A DNA stretch of 44,674 nt from an uncultured Lachnospiraceae bacterium (GCA_910586275.1 CAJUIM010000011.1:1-44674), one strand, 5' to 3'. Positions 7,297-15,878 are shown, counted from the stretch's first letter. Numbers and translations are program-made. The notes: generated by a model not told the origin, from the sequence alone.

Positions 7297-8499
7297 ATGA
7301 AGTCAAATAAAAATTATTCCTTAAATTCTTTCTCTGCCCATTTCGTAGGTATTTTATTTATCTTTATTATTACCTTTTATACCGCAATAAATATTTCCAA
7401 CAGCGATCTTTCCCACCACGCCGACTGGTCACAACAGCTAAGCATCCGGCATTTACTATCATTTATGCAGGATTATGTTTCTTATCCGTTATGGCACATT
7501 TTGACAAAATTCTGTTATAAAATATTAAACTTCAGCCTTGGCAATGCTGCCGCGTTTTCAACCGCGGTTTTTAATTGCTTTATTTATTGCTGCATTGTCT
7601 ATGTATGGAATTTTTTTACCGTCTCCCCTGTCGCATCCCCTATAAAAGCTTTTTGGACATGCTGCCTGCTAATGGTCGGCCCGCTTTATGCCCCTTGGTT
7701 CAGTGAATACTATTATCTAGGACAGGGCAGCGGAAATACTTGGCATAACCCTACCAATATAGCGGTAAAAGGATTTTCCATATTGTGTTTTACATTAATT
7801 GTCCGGCTGATAGAGTCTCCGGAAAAAATAAAAGAAAACATCCGGAAATATATCTTATTAAGCATGCTGCTCCTTTGCAGTGTCCTGGCCAAGCCCTCTT
7901 TCCTACAGGGCATCATTCCCGGGCTTGGCATGTATTTTATCATTTCCGGCTTAATAAAAAGGAAAAAAGAAGTAATCTCCAATTATTGCCTCATCGCTGC
8001 CTGTTTCATCCCCTCAGTGGCATTATTGCTCTACCAGTTTATCGTTTCTTTTTTTGTGAATACAGCAATCCATGGCGGCGGACAAATCGGCATTGAATTC
8101 GGGCGCGTCCTGAAGAATTGGTCGCCCAATCTCCTGATTTCCTTTTTGCTGGCATTCGCTTTCCCGCTATTTATACTAGCAATAGATTTTAAAAATTTAA
8201 TGAAAAAAACACATATCCAATTAGTCATATGTTATGAATTCTGCGCATGGGTGGAAGGAGCCTTTTTATATGAAAACGGCCGCAGGGAATTTGACGGTAA
8301 TTGGCTTTGGGGATCCTATCTTTCTATGTTTGCCGTATGGATCTTATTTTTCTTCCACTACTTCAATATAATATCCGATGAGCGGCAGCGCCCGCTGAAA
8401 AAGCTTATCTGCCTATACGGCGGCGGAATACTGCTGTTTTCGCACCTAACAGCGGGCATATTTTATTGGTATACGATTACCCATGGAGGCCAAATATAA
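7297..8499 (+). CDS. Polytopic membrane protein of unknown function
   Basis: A 400-residue protein with about ten hydrophobic segments and little soluble sequence. After the first membrane segment comes a loop with SDLSHHADWSQQ, then aromatic-rich stretches (GPLYAPWFSEYYYLGQG) and a Trp/Asn-rich loop (SGNTWHNPTN). This is a layout seen in membrane glycosyltransferases and other surface-glycan proteins, but I cannot name the family. It starts with GGAGG eight bases before ATG and has its own promoter. It is monocistronic and ends at a strong terminator that overlaps the stop codon. It is AT-rich like its divergent neighbour at 5077, which suggests the two came together as accessory genes. Confidence 0.7.
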   Translation: MKSNKNYSLNSFSAHFVGILFIFIITFYTAINISNSDLSHHADWSQQLSIRHLLSFMQDYVSYPLWHILTKFCYKILNFSLGNAAAFSTAVFNCFIYCCIVYVWNFFTVSPVASPIKAFWTCCLLMVGPLYAPWFSEYYYLGQGSGNTWHNPTNIAVKGFSILCFTLIVRLIESPEKIKENIRKYILLSMLLLCSVLAKPSFLQGIIPGLGMYFIISGLIKRKKEVISNYCLIAACFIPSVALLLYQFIVSFFVNTAIHGGGQIGIEFGRVLKNWSPNLLISFLLAFAFPLFILAIDFKNLMKKTHIQLVICYEFCAWVEGAFLYENGRREFDGNWLWGSYLSMFAVWILFFFHYFNIISDERQRPLKKLICLYGGGILLFSHLTAGIFYWYTITHGGQI

Positions 8500-8536
8500 A
8501 TGCAGCCAAGAGCGGCTGCCCTTGGCTGCATTTATT
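8498..8536. terminator. Bidirectional terminator between converging genes
   Basis: The stem aaatgcagccaag (8498-8510) pairs perfectly with cttggctgcattt (8521-8533) across a 10-base loop. T-rich sequence follows on both strands. It can end the plus-strand membrane protein and the minus-strand sipL. Confidence 0.85.
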
Positions 8537-8576
8537 AGGAAAGAAAATATGGCTATCACTTGGGCAGCTTAAGAAC

Positions 8577-10151
8577 TCAGTTCCCCAGCCCTTTCACGAT
8601 CAGCAGCTTATCCCCCGGCCTGATTTCATCCGTGGTCATATCATTGGTTTCCTTAATCTGCGATATCGGAACATAATAACGCCGTCCTACATCCCATAGG
8701 CTATCTCCCTCTTTTGCAATATAAATCACGATGCCGGGCAGCCCGTTCAGCTTATCCATATCCAGTTCCGACACTATGATGTCCGTCACGATATCTTCCT
8801 TTTTTTGCTCAAAGACAATTGCCCGGAAATCCATCACTGCCTTTATGTCCAGTTCGCTGCTGTCCAGCATGGCCGTAGCCAGCTGCTCCAGCCCGGTCTG
8901 TATCTTAACGGTGCAGTTACTGTTGATATCCGGCACTTCCAGCAGGTAGCTGAACGGGAACTGACCTTTTACGGAACCATAAGGTACCCTTTCGTCACTG
9001 CTGAAATACAGGCATTGCACATTCAGCGTACCCTGTATATGAACGCCGTTTTCCACGATTTCCTCGTCCGCAATCTGTATCTGTGCCTCACTGTGCAGCA
9101 GCTGTACCATGGGCACATCCGACTCCCCTGTCTTCAGATGCTCCGCAATCTTCATTTTACCCGAGGTTCTTGCCAGGATCCCCCTGAACTGCGCCTGCTT
9201 GCTGACTGCCTCCACCTCTTTCACTACGCCGTAAACGCCTGACAGAATATCCAACCGCTCTTCTTCATATAATGCAATGTCCAAATCCATGGCTATCTCA
9301 ATAGCAAACACTCTCTGTTCCCCATCGAAGTCCGGACGTATTTCCACTTCCTTATGCCCCAGAAGATAGTCAATATCCACTGCCATCCCGTCTTCGCAGC
9401 CGCTGCAGTCCACCGTGCCGCCGAACGGAAGCGACGCTTCATAGCTTCTTACCGCATTCTCTTCTCCTTCTGCCGCCGCTTCCGGTTCATACAGAAAAAA
9501 TACATTTAAATCCCCCTGTATGGAAATCTTCCCTTCCTGTGCCCGGAATTCCACATTGGTAGGCTCTATGCTCTGCCAGATGATCTGGAATACATTGGGA
9601 TAGTTCTGCGGTAATTCCAGTTCCTCCTTCATACGGAAAATATCCCTTTTTTTCACAGCCATCTGCGCAATCCGGAGCGGTTTCCTCCTATATTCCACCG
9701 GTTCCTCATGATATAAATCCACTGCCGTTTCTTCGTCATACATCATTTCCGCCGATATCCGCAGCGAAATCAATGCCTGTACGCTGAGTTTTCTGGAATT
9801 GATCAGTCCTACCGTCAGATCCTCCAGATTCCATTTTACATTGGCACTGTCCCCGCTCTCCACCCCTTCCGCATAAAGCTGTTCCTCAAAAGGCAGGCTG
9901 CCCTCCAAACAGGCCGGGACAGGATGTTCCCCTTCCGTCAGATACATTACAAGAAACTGCATCTTCCCCTTTACTGTCACATGGTCTTCCGTTACCTTCA
10001 CTTCCTCCAGCGTCACGCTTCCTCTGTCATATATCAGCTTACCCGCATCCGGCTTAGAGTCCGAAATATTTACATCATCTTCCAAAGTAATCTGCGTTGC
10101 CGCCTGGCCTTTGATTTGATCCATATGTATATTTTTCTTCACTAACTCCAC
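8577..10151 (-). CDS. sipL: SipL-like spore coat morphogenesis protein (SPOCS/DUF3794 + LysM)
   Basis: A 524-residue protein with three repeated beta-rich regions of the SPOCS (DUF3794) type, each carrying patterns like VTVKGKMQFLVMYLTEG, ISIQGDLNVFFLYEPE and VHIQGTLNVQCLYFSSDE. A C-terminal LysM domain follows at ~477-522 (YIAKEGDSLWDVGRRYYV...IRPGDKLLIV). In Clostridioides difficile, SipL binds the SpoIVA ATPase through its LysM domain and is needed to anchor the coat on the forespore; the same role is inferred here. The start is GTG at 10151, seven to eight bases after GGAGG. It is monocistronic with a sigma-E-like promoter, as expected for a mother-cell gene. Its presence argues that the organism sporulates or descends from a spore-former. 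Confidence 0.9.
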   Translation of the reverse strand: MELVKKNIHMDQIKGQAATQITLEDDVNISDSKPDAGKLIYDRGSVTLEEVKVTEDHVTVKGKMQFLVMYLTEGEHPVPACLEGSLPFEEQLYAEGVESGDSANVKWNLEDLTVGLINSRKLSVQALISLRISAEMMYDEETAVDLYHEEPVEYRRKPLRIAQMAVKKRDIFRMKEELELPQNYPNVFQIIWQSIEPTNVEFRAQEGKISIQGDLNVFFLYEPEAAAEGEENAVRSYEASLPFGGTVDCSGCEDGMAVDIDYLLGHKEVEIRPDFDGEQRVFAIEIAMDLDIALYEEERLDILSGVYGVVKEVEAVSKQAQFRGILARTSGKMKIAEHLKTGESDVPMVQLLHSEAQIQIADEEIVENGVHIQGTLNVQCLYFSSDERVPYGSVKGQFPFSYLLEVPDINSNCTVKIQTGLEQLATAMLDSSELDIKAVMDFRAIVFEQKKEDIVTDIIVSELDMDKLNGLPGIVIYIAKEGDSLWDVGRRYYVPISQIKETNDMTTDEIRPGDKLLIVKGLGN

Positions 10152-10197
10152 AAAAATACCTCCGCGCCATCCATTACTATTCCTTGTACTTATAGAA

Positions 10198-10226
10198 ATT
10201 GTATGTCGCGAAGGAAGGGTTTATGC
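10198..10226 (-). promoter_or_regulatory. Candidate sigma-E (sporulation) promoter of sipL
   Basis: The minus strand reads GCATAA (plus 10221-10226), 15 bases, CATACAAT (plus 10198-10205). The second box matches the sigma-E -10 consensus CATACAnT, and the first contains the ATA core of the -35. sipL is a sigma-E target in C. difficile, so the match makes biological sense. Confidence 0.6.
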
Positions 10227-10302
10227 CTTATTTACCATCCGTTTATAATCTGAGCCCGGCAGCCGGCAGATTACTCTGCCTTTGCCTTGGCGCACAGTCC
10301 GT

Positions 10303-11205
10303 TCATTCCACGCTCCCGATCAAAGAATGTATATCCTCTATCCCATACTTTTCCATATACCTCTCTATCCCCTCCACTACCTCTGCTGTCGTATATGGAT
10401 TGACAAAGTTCATGGCACCCACCGCCACAGCCGTGGCTCCGGCCAGCAGAAATTCCAAGGCATCTTCCGCATTGGCAATACCTCCCATGCCGATGATGGG
10501 AATCTTCACTGCCTGCGCCGTCTGATACACCATGCGCACCGCCACCGGCTTCACTGCAGGGCCGGATAGCCCCCCTGTCCGATTGGCAAGGACGAACTTC
10601 CGCCTATGCACATCAATCTTCATCCCTGTCAGCGTATTGATCATGGACAGCGCATCCGCACCTGCCGCTTCCGCCGCCCGCGCCATTTCCGTTATATCCG
10701 TCACATTAGGGCTGAGCTTCATGATGATGGGCTGCTTTGCTTTTTTCTTCAATGCAGACGTAATGGCAAACAGGCTGTCCGCCTTTTGTCCGAAGGCAAT
10801 GGCTCCTTCTTTCACATTCGGGCAGGATACGTTAATCTCCAGCATATCCGCCTCCGTATCACCCAGGCGTTCCACCACCTCCAGATAATCTTCCACCGTC
10901 TTGCCGCATACATTTACGATAATCCGTGTATCGTATTTTTTCAGAAAGGGAAGATCCCTTTCAATAAGCACGTCAATTCCTGGATTCTGCAGGCCGATGG
11001 CATTTAGCATGCCCCCATACGTTTCCGCAACCCGCGGCGTAGGATTCCCTTCCCACGGAACATTGGCCACGCCTTTCGTGACTACCGCCCCCAGCCGGTT
11101 CAGATCCACAAATTCCGAATATTCCATTCCCGAGCCGAAGGTCCCGGATGCCGTCATCACAGGATTCTTAAATTCCACACCCGCTATACTTACCTTTGTA
11201 TTCAT
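10303..11205 (-). CDS. pyrD: Dihydroorotate dehydrogenase B, catalytic subunit
   Basis: Oxidises dihydroorotate to orotate with FMN in pyrimidine synthesis; the type 1B enzyme passes electrons to NAD through PyrK. Of 300 residues, visible motifs are NPVMTASGTFGSG near the N-terminus, GLQNPG, the active-site loop NVSCPNVKEG with the catalytic Cys at ~128 (Cys marks class 1), and the FMN phosphate site IIGMGGI followed by AGATAVAVGA. The start is the ATG at 11205, seven bases behind aggagg; the frame is open nine codons further. It is the last gene of pyrC-pyrK-pyrD, starting 36 bases after pyrK. A weak ggcaga/tctgcc hairpin lies 3' of it without a T-tract. Confidence 0.95.
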   Translation of the reverse strand: MNTKVSIAGVEFKNPVMTASGTFGSGMEYSEFVDLNRLGAVVTKGVANVPWEGNPTPRVAETYGGMLNAIGLQNPGIDVLIERDLPFLKKYDTRIIVNVCGKTVEDYLEVVERLGDTEADMLEINVSCPNVKEGAIAFGQKADSLFAITSALKKKAKQPIIMKLSPNVTDITEMARAAEAAGADALSMINTLTGMKIDVHRRKFVLANRTGGLSGPAVKPVAVRMVYQTAQAVKIPIIGMGGIANAEDALEFLLAGATAVAVGAMNFVNPYTTAEVVEGIERYMEKYGIEDIHSLIGSVE

Positions 11206-11241
11206 CTTTTTCCTCCTATTCCGATTGGGCATACCCCTGCA

Positions 11242-12033
11242 TTATATATCCACATCCTTGGCCGGAAATACCGGCCCGTCCGTACAGATGCGGGCATTGT
11301 TCACATGGGAGTGGGCATCCTTTTCCACGGTTCTGCATACGCACCCAAGGCAGGCTCCCACCCCGCACGCCATCCGTTCTTCCAGAGAAATATAAGCTTC
11401 CGTCCCATGCTCTCCGGCATATCTTTTGATTGCCCGCAGCATGGGCATCGGGCCGCAGGCCATAATCACATCCGCCGACAGTCCGTGTTCCTCCATGACA
11501 TCCATTACATTGCCCTTCGTACCCACACTGCCGTCCTCGGTAGCCACATACACCCTGGCATATTTTTCCATATCTTCTTTTAAAAACAGCTGACTGTCCC
11601 TATAGCCGGCAATCACCGTTACTTCTGCGGCTTTCCCTTCCTGCCGGAGATCCTTTGCCAGCTGCAGCATGGGCGGAATCCCGATGCCCCCGCCCATCAG
11701 CAGCACCCTCTTCCCGTCTGCCGCCTCCAGCGGGAACCCATTGCCCAGATTGCCCAAGATCTCAATGCTTCGGTCGGCATGATAACCGGAAAGTTCCTCC
11801 GTCCCTTTTCCGGCCACGCGGTACACAATCCGCAGCCTTCCGTTTTCCCGGTCGGCCTCGCATATGCTGATGGGACGCGGCAGCAATGTACTTTCATTAT
11901 GAGGATAAATACAGAGAAACTGCCCGGCCTTAGCCGTTTCCGCCAAATCCGCCTCCATCCACATATCATATATTTTATCCGCTATCTTCTTCTGTGATAT
12001 CACTTTCGTTTTTATTTTTTTCTTCTGCCCCAT
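11242..12033 (-). CDS. pyrK: Dihydroorotate dehydrogenase B, electron transfer subunit
   Basis: A 263-residue FAD and [2Fe-2S] protein that moves electrons from PyrD to NAD+. Seen are the FAD-binding LLPRPISICEAD (~50-61), the nucleotide-binding LLMGGGIGIPPM (~111-122), MACGPMPMLRA (~191-201) and the cluster cysteines C223, C228, C231 and C250 in a C-x4-C-x2-C-x18-C arrangement, with an extra C233. The length is normal for the family. The ATG lies five bases after the pyrC stop, and its ribosome binding site (aaggaagg) is inside the end of pyrC, so translation is probably coupled. Confidence 0.95.
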   Translation of the reverse strand: MGQKKKIKTKVISQKKIADKIYDMWMEADLAETAKAGQFLCIYPHNESTLLPRPISICEADRENGRLRIVYRVAGKGTEELSGYHADRSIEILGNLGNGFPLEAADGKRVLLMGGGIGIPPMLQLAKDLRQEGKAAEVTVIAGYRDSQLFLKEDMEKYARVYVATEDGSVGTKGNVMDVMEEHGLSADVIMACGPMPMLRAIKRYAGEHGTEAYISLEERMACGVGACLGCVCRTVEKDAHSHVNNARICTDGPVFPAKDVDI

Positions 12034-12038
12034 ATGGC

Positions 12039-13331
12039 CTATCCTTCCTTTCGATAAATAATGTTCCCATCGCAGATTGTAGCATATACAACGCCGGGCA
12101 GTTCCTTGCCGGCAAAAGGCGAATTCGAGGATTTGGACCGGAAATTACCGGCAGTCCATGTTTCTTCCCTGTCAAAGACTACCATATCCGCCGGTCCCCC
12201 TACTGCCAGATATCCGGCATCCAAACGGTAAAATTGTGCCGGCTGCCACGCCATACGGCTCACCAATTCTCTCATTGTGAGATATCCGGCATTCACTAAT
12301 TCCCGGATTCCCAATGACAGCGACGTTTCCAGCCCGATAATCCCGCTGGGTGCCTCCGTCATCGGTTTTGCTTTCTCTTCCGCGCTGTGAGGCGCATGGT
12401 CGGTGGCTATCATATCAATCGTCCCGTCCTGCAGTCCCCGGATGATGGCCTGCCGGTCCGCTTCCTCCCGCAGAGGCGGATTCATCTTCGCCAACGTGCC
12501 ATATGCCATGACGGCATCCTCTGTCAGAGTGAAATGATGGGGCGTGGCTTCCGCATGGATATGAGAATTCGTTTTTTTTGCCTCCCGCACCAGTTCCACC
12601 GCTTCTTTGGTGCTGATATGCTGAATAGAAATGTCCGCTCCCGTACTTTCCGCCAGTTCCAAATCTCTCTTCACCATATCAATCTCAGCCAGCCTGTCCG
12701 ATCCGCCAATTCCAAAGTATGCCGATGCCTGCCCTCTGTTTACTCCGTTATTTTCAATAAATGCCGGATTCTCTTCATGGAAACTCAGCGGCACACCCAG
12801 CCTGGCCGCCTCTTCCATCGCCCGCCTTACCGTTTCCGCCTCCAGCAGCGGCATTCCGTCATCGGTAAACCCTACGGCTCCGGCATCCTTAAGCCCCTCC
12901 ATATCCGTCAGTTCCCTGCCCTGCATCCCAACGGTAATCGTTCCGCAGCTTCTCACCCGCAGCCCGGTCCCCGCTCCTTTGTCCAGCACATAGGACAGGA
13001 TTTCCGCACAGTCCACCGCAGGCTTTGTGTTCGCCATCAAAACCACCGTAGTAAAGCCCCCTTTGGCAGCAGCCTCCGCGCCGCTGAAGATATCTTCTTT
13101 ATAAGTAAACCCCGGATCCCTGAAATGGACATGCACATCCACAAGTCCGGGAGCCACTATTTTGCCCTCTGCATCCACCACCTGCAGGTTTTCCTTTTCC
13201 GCCCCCTCCAAAGACATCTCCTCAATCCCGGCCTCCATCCGGACAATCTTCCCTCCGTCCGCCAAAATATCCAGCTTGCCCTCCGTTCCGCTCCGCGGGT
13301 CTATGACATAACCTGATTTCACCAACAACAT
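12039..13331 (-). CDS. pyrC: Dihydroorotase
   Basis: Zinc-dependent amidohydrolase that closes carbamoyl-aspartate to dihydroorotate. The 430-residue length fits the class I (Bacillus-type) enzyme. The metal-binding motif VDVHVHFRDPG (H67, H69), NTKPAVD for substrate binding, TDDG (~156-159), IQHIS (H238), HAEATPHHFTLTE and the C-terminal ATDHAPHS (D311) are all present, so the enzyme looks active. It starts at an ATG with ggagaggaaag just upstream and is the first gene of the pyr operon. I see no PyrR binding-loop sequence or attenuator in the 5' region. Confidence 0.95.
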   Translation of the reverse strand: MLLVKSGYVIDPRSGTEGKLDILADGGKIVRMEAGIEEMSLEGAEKENLQVVDAEGKIVAPGLVDVHVHFRDPGFTYKEDIFSGAEAAAKGGFTTVVLMANTKPAVDCAEILSYVLDKGAGTGLRVRSCGTITVGMQGRELTDMEGLKDAGAVGFTDDGMPLLEAETVRRAMEEAARLGVPLSFHEENPAFIENNGVNRGQASAYFGIGGSDRLAEIDMVKRDLELAESTGADISIQHISTKEAVELVREAKKTNSHIHAEATPHHFTLTEDAVMAYGTLAKMNPPLREEADRQAIIRGLQDGTIDMIATDHAPHSAEEKAKPMTEAPSGIIGLETSLSLGIRELVNAGYLTMRELVSRMAWQPAQFYRLDAGYLAVGGPADMVVFDREETWTAGNFRSKSSNSPFAGKELPGVVYATICDGNIIYRKEG

Positions 13332-13486
13332 ATCTTTCCTCTCCCATCTCCTGCCTGTACTCCCGGAAATTCCATCACACCTGCCTCCGCGGCCGATTTC
13401 CCGCCGGATACACCCAAGTCCAATCAGCCTTCATAAATTTATGTGCATCCCACAAGAAGTTGTCACACATACGCAGGCACAGATCG

Positions 13487-13516
13487 ATTCCAATATACAT
13501 CAATTCCAATATACAT
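13487..13516. repeat. Two direct 14-base repeats upstream of pyrC
   Basis: attccaatatacat is repeated with a 16-base period (13487-13500, 13503-13516), about 155 bases before pyrC. A repeat with this spacing could be a regulator site, or simply a slipped duplication. Confidence 0.6.
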
Positions 13517-13644
13517 TTACATTGTTTCCCTTTCGCCCTGCAAATATCCTGATGCAGGAAAGCAGCCGCTCTGATTCCGTATTTATTTTAACCTAGATTC
13601 CATCATTATCCAATACCTTTTTACTCGGAAATGAATTTTTGGGG

Positions 13645-13667
13645 TTGTGTCTGCGCCGCAGACACAA
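13645..13667. repeat. Perfect 11-base-arm palindrome
   Basis: ttgtgtctgcg, one central base, cgcagacacaa. The first 13 bases (ttgtgtctgcgcc) also occur at 6726-6738 in the arm of the large inverted repeat, so the two may share an origin. Confidence 0.6.
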
Positions 13668-13763
13668 AAGTAATATCCCTCACCTAAACCGTTTCGGTCT
13701 GTATGCTCTCCTCCCTCACAAACATTTTTTCCGAAAAAAGCAATAAAAACATGACTCCTGAGT

Positions 13764-13803
13764 AAAAAAGAGCATTCCGCGCCGATTCATGCAGAATGCT
13801 CTT
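13764..13803 (-). terminator. Intrinsic terminator of the gene at 13837-14571
   Basis: On the minus strand aagagcattc (plus 13794-13803) pairs with gaatgctctt (plus 13768-13777), then a run of six T follows. It separates this gene from the pyr operon. Confidence 0.85.
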
Positions 13804-13836
13804 GCTTCCCATCTGAAATATTTTTTCAGACACGAA

Positions 13837-14571
13837 CTAATTCAAGATTTTGTCAAAAAGTTCCCGGTTCAGTTCTTTATGGAACTGCTCCAGCTGATCG
13901 GCTATTTCTTCACAGCACTGGCACACTTCCGGATTGGCGCCGCTTGCGGCATTCCGCAGTTTATATACATGTGCCCACTCCGTTAAGTTCACCTTGAAAA
14001 TGAAATTACTGGGAATGCCCAGCATATACAGGCCGCGTTTTACATCCGGGCTGTCCTTATACTCTTCCAAAATATACCCGTTCACTGATTTTACATAGGT
14101 CTTTCCTTCATATGTCATCGTCTCCGGAAGGGCAATGTTCAGCACCTGCGCCGCCACATCCGTAGGCATTACTTTATCCTCATAATAATCGGACAATTCA
14201 TAATGGAAGTCCGAAAATTTAGTCCTTGTGCTATTACGGATAATTCTGTTGTCAAATCTCTTAGCATGGGAATCCCAGTCGTCCTGCCCGGCTCTGTGCA
14301 GCCCCTCCACGCTAATGGTAAAATCTATAAACCGCAGCATAGTGGTATGCTTCCATCCCCACTTAAGCAGTTTTGCAAACCAGTCGCTGAATTCCTCAAA
14401 CTCCTGACTTAATTCTTCTTGGTATTCCTTCAGCCTGCCGTTGACATCCAATACTTTATGGCAGACATCATAAATATGCAATTCCAGTTCCCTTGTCCAT
14501 GAACGGCGGCTCATAAACATAGACACAATAGCATCATCAATTCCTGTAATTGCATTCAGATAGATATTCAT
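13837..14571 (-). CDS. Unknown protein, possible divergent ThyX-fold protein
   Basis: A 244-residue soluble protein. Its order of segments resembles flavin-dependent thymidylate synthase ThyX: an early helical part, then KWGWKHTTMLRFIDFTISVEG, reminiscent of the ThyX stretch around its H-x-T-x-x-E-H-x-x-F-T-F. Near the end, GIPSNFIFKVNLTEWAHVYKLRN recalls the ThyX N-x-R-S-L-x-x-F-L-x-L-R segment. However, the ThyX signature RHR-x7-S is not present; at its place are Arg-rich residues around IIRNSTRTKFSDF. So either it is a ThyX relative with a changed active site or the likeness is superficial. It starts at an ATG behind aggag, is monocistronic and ends at a strong terminator. Two Cys (CQCC) lie near residue 220. 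The call rests on visual alignment from memory. Confidence 0.45.
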   Translation of the reverse strand: MNIYLNAITGIDDAIVSMFMSRRSWTRELELHIYDVCHKVLDVNGRLKEYQEELSQEFEEFSDWFAKLLKWGWKHTTMLRFIDFTISVEGLHRAGQDDWDSHAKRFDNRIIRNSTRTKFSDFHYELSDYYEDKVMPTDVAAQVLNIALPETMTYEGKTYVKSVNGYILEEYKDSPDVKRGLYMLGIPSNFIFKVNLTEWAHVYKLRNAASGANPEVCQCCEEIADQLEQFHKELNRELFDKILN

Positions 14572-14730
14572 AAAATTTTTCTCCTACTTTTTATATACGT
14601 TTTCGGTTACGGTAAATTCCCCGCCGGCTCTTCCCGCAATATACAATTGCAGGATGTCAGAAACTGCCTAAAGGTGCTGTTGGACAGCCCATTTTCTGAT
14701 TTTACCAATAAATCGACTCCATTTCAATCT

Positions 14731-14763
14731 AAATCTGCACTAAATCTGCACTAAATTTGCATA
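14731..14763. repeat. Three tandem 11-base repeats
   Basis: aaatctgcact occurs twice in a row (14731-14752) followed by the variant aaatttgcata (14753-14763), next to a fragment of the dispersed repeat. The period of about one helix turn is notable, but no function is evident. Confidence 0.6.
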
Positions 14764-14765
14764 AT

Positions 14766-14795
14766 CTGCCGGAAAGCCATTTTCCAACACGCGCT
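14766..14795 (-). repeat. Fragment of the dispersed palindromic element
   Basis: The minus strand reads gcgcgtgttggaaaatggctttccggcag, close to the end of the element at 6886-7049 (gagcatgtttgaaaattgctttctggcag). It overlaps the stop codon of the GT11 gene. Confidence 0.55.
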
Positions 14796-15705
14796 ACACT
14801 ATTTTCCCCTTATTGTCGGCCAGTACCCATCCTTTCCAAAGTTCATGCATCTGCCCGGCATGAAATTGCTGAGAATTCTTATGAATCCACGGCCTTACCA
14901 TAACCTTATCCGGATTTTTATTTAATCTGGCTCCCCAGAAACTGAAGGTAGAATTGGCGCATATATTATGCTTGCAGCTGCTCATCAGCCAAATATCATA
15001 AAAACTGTCCTTTCCCTTATTGCAGTCTACAATCGTATATTCTTCCCCCAGGTACTTTTCCCGTGCATAAGCGATATCATCCGAAAACACATAAAATTTC
15101 GCCGCAGGATAAGTCCGGGCTATATACCGGACCGCCCCTTCATAATAAGCTTCCGTACAGATATTCCCAAACATAGCTTCATTTTCCGGATCCAAATAAT
15201 CCCCCCTCCTTATATGGATGCTGACCGATTCCCCTGCCCGCATTTCTTCGGCCAGCGCATGATTCAAAGGGTTCCCGGATTCCGGAAAGACAAACCGCTC
15301 TCTCAGTTCCTCCAGAATATCCGCATAATATTTCTCGCACGCAAAATACCCGCATAAGTATTTATTGTCAAAATCAAAAATCTCCGGATGATACATTTCC
15401 GTTTCCTGAAATACTTTCTTGGAATGAGGAAACAACTTTCCTTTCGCTTTCTCCAGGATTCTGCCTGCCAGCCCTCCGCTGCCGATGATCATCCTCTTTT
15501 CCTCTTCCGTGCAGGCTTCATAAGCCAGTCCGGTGAAATAATCCAGTTCCAGCTGCCTTTTCGCATATACACCGTCCTGGCGGAAACTCTCCGTAAACCA
15601 TGAAATATCCAGTTTTGCTTCTTTGCCAAGGCTGAGCAGTTTCCGGTACAGTGCATACTGCTGCATCTGATTTCCCAAACCGCCGGCCACCTGTACAATA
15701 ACCAT
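14794..15705 (-). CDS. GT11-family glycosyltransferase, alpha-1,2-fucosyltransferase-like
   Basis: Transfers a sugar, in the family usually fucose from GDP-fucose, to an acceptor glycan in the cytoplasm. The 303-residue protein has the family N-terminus IVQVAGGLGNQMQQYALYRKL (~2-22), the donor-binding motif HIRRGDY (~164-170), FSDDIAYAREK, and NSTFSFWGARLN (~260-271). All key motifs look intact. The start is the ATG at 15705, six bases after ggagg; the open frame continues 19 codons upstream without a site. It is monocistronic with its own promoter, just left of the plus-strand polysaccharide operon, and is likely part of surface glycan synthesis. The exact donor and acceptor cannot be told. 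Confidence 0.85.
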   Translation of the reverse strand: MVIVQVAGGLGNQMQQYALYRKLLSLGKEAKLDISWFTESFRQDGVYAKRQLELDYFTGLAYEACTEEEKRMIIGSGGLAGRILEKAKGKLFPHSKKVFQETEMYHPEIFDFDNKYLCGYFACEKYYADILEELRERFVFPESGNPLNHALAEEMRAGESVSIHIRRGDYLDPENEAMFGNICTEAYYEGAVRYIARTYPAAKFYVFSDDIAYAREKYLGEEYTIVDCNKGKDSFYDIWLMSSCKHNICANSTFSFWGARLNKNPDKVMVRPWIHKNSQQFHAGQMHELWKGWVLADNKGKIV

Positions 15706-15732
15706 CCTGTTCCTCCGCTTTCCGTTTATTTT

Positions 15733-15762
15733 ATTATATTTTATATCATATAGTATCGCCAA
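15733..15762 (-). promoter_or_regulatory. Promoter of the GT11 gene
   Basis: The minus strand reads TTGGCG (plus 15757-15762), 18 bases, TATAAT (plus 15733-15738), in a very AT-rich stretch. It would give a leader of about 20 bases. Confidence 0.55.
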
Positions 15763-15878
15763 GACATACCGGCAAATTCCCTATGCCCGCCAAATGCAGC
15801 ATATCTCCCCTGCATAGTCACACTATATCATCCGTCAAAAACAAAGTCAATTCCGCAGCATGCTTCTTCTATGCGCTG

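Larger units (their letters stand above)
13332..13836. other. Intergenic region upstream of the pyr operon
   Basis: About 500 bases without a gene. It contains two direct copies of attccaatatacat (13487-13500 and 13503-13516), an 11-base-arm perfect palindrome ttgtgtctgcg-c-cgcagacacaa (13645-13667), and the terminator of the gene at 13837. The pyr promoter must lie in the left half, but no convincing -35/-10 pair could be picked. Confidence 0.5.

Noticed and set aside
10265..10280. Terminator of the pyr operon (ggcaga-ttac-tctgcc)
   Set aside because: The stem is only six base pairs and no T-tract follows on the minus strand.
12387..13316. 309-codon plus-strand frame
   Set aside because: Antisense shadow of dihydroorotase pyrC, with no domain of its own.
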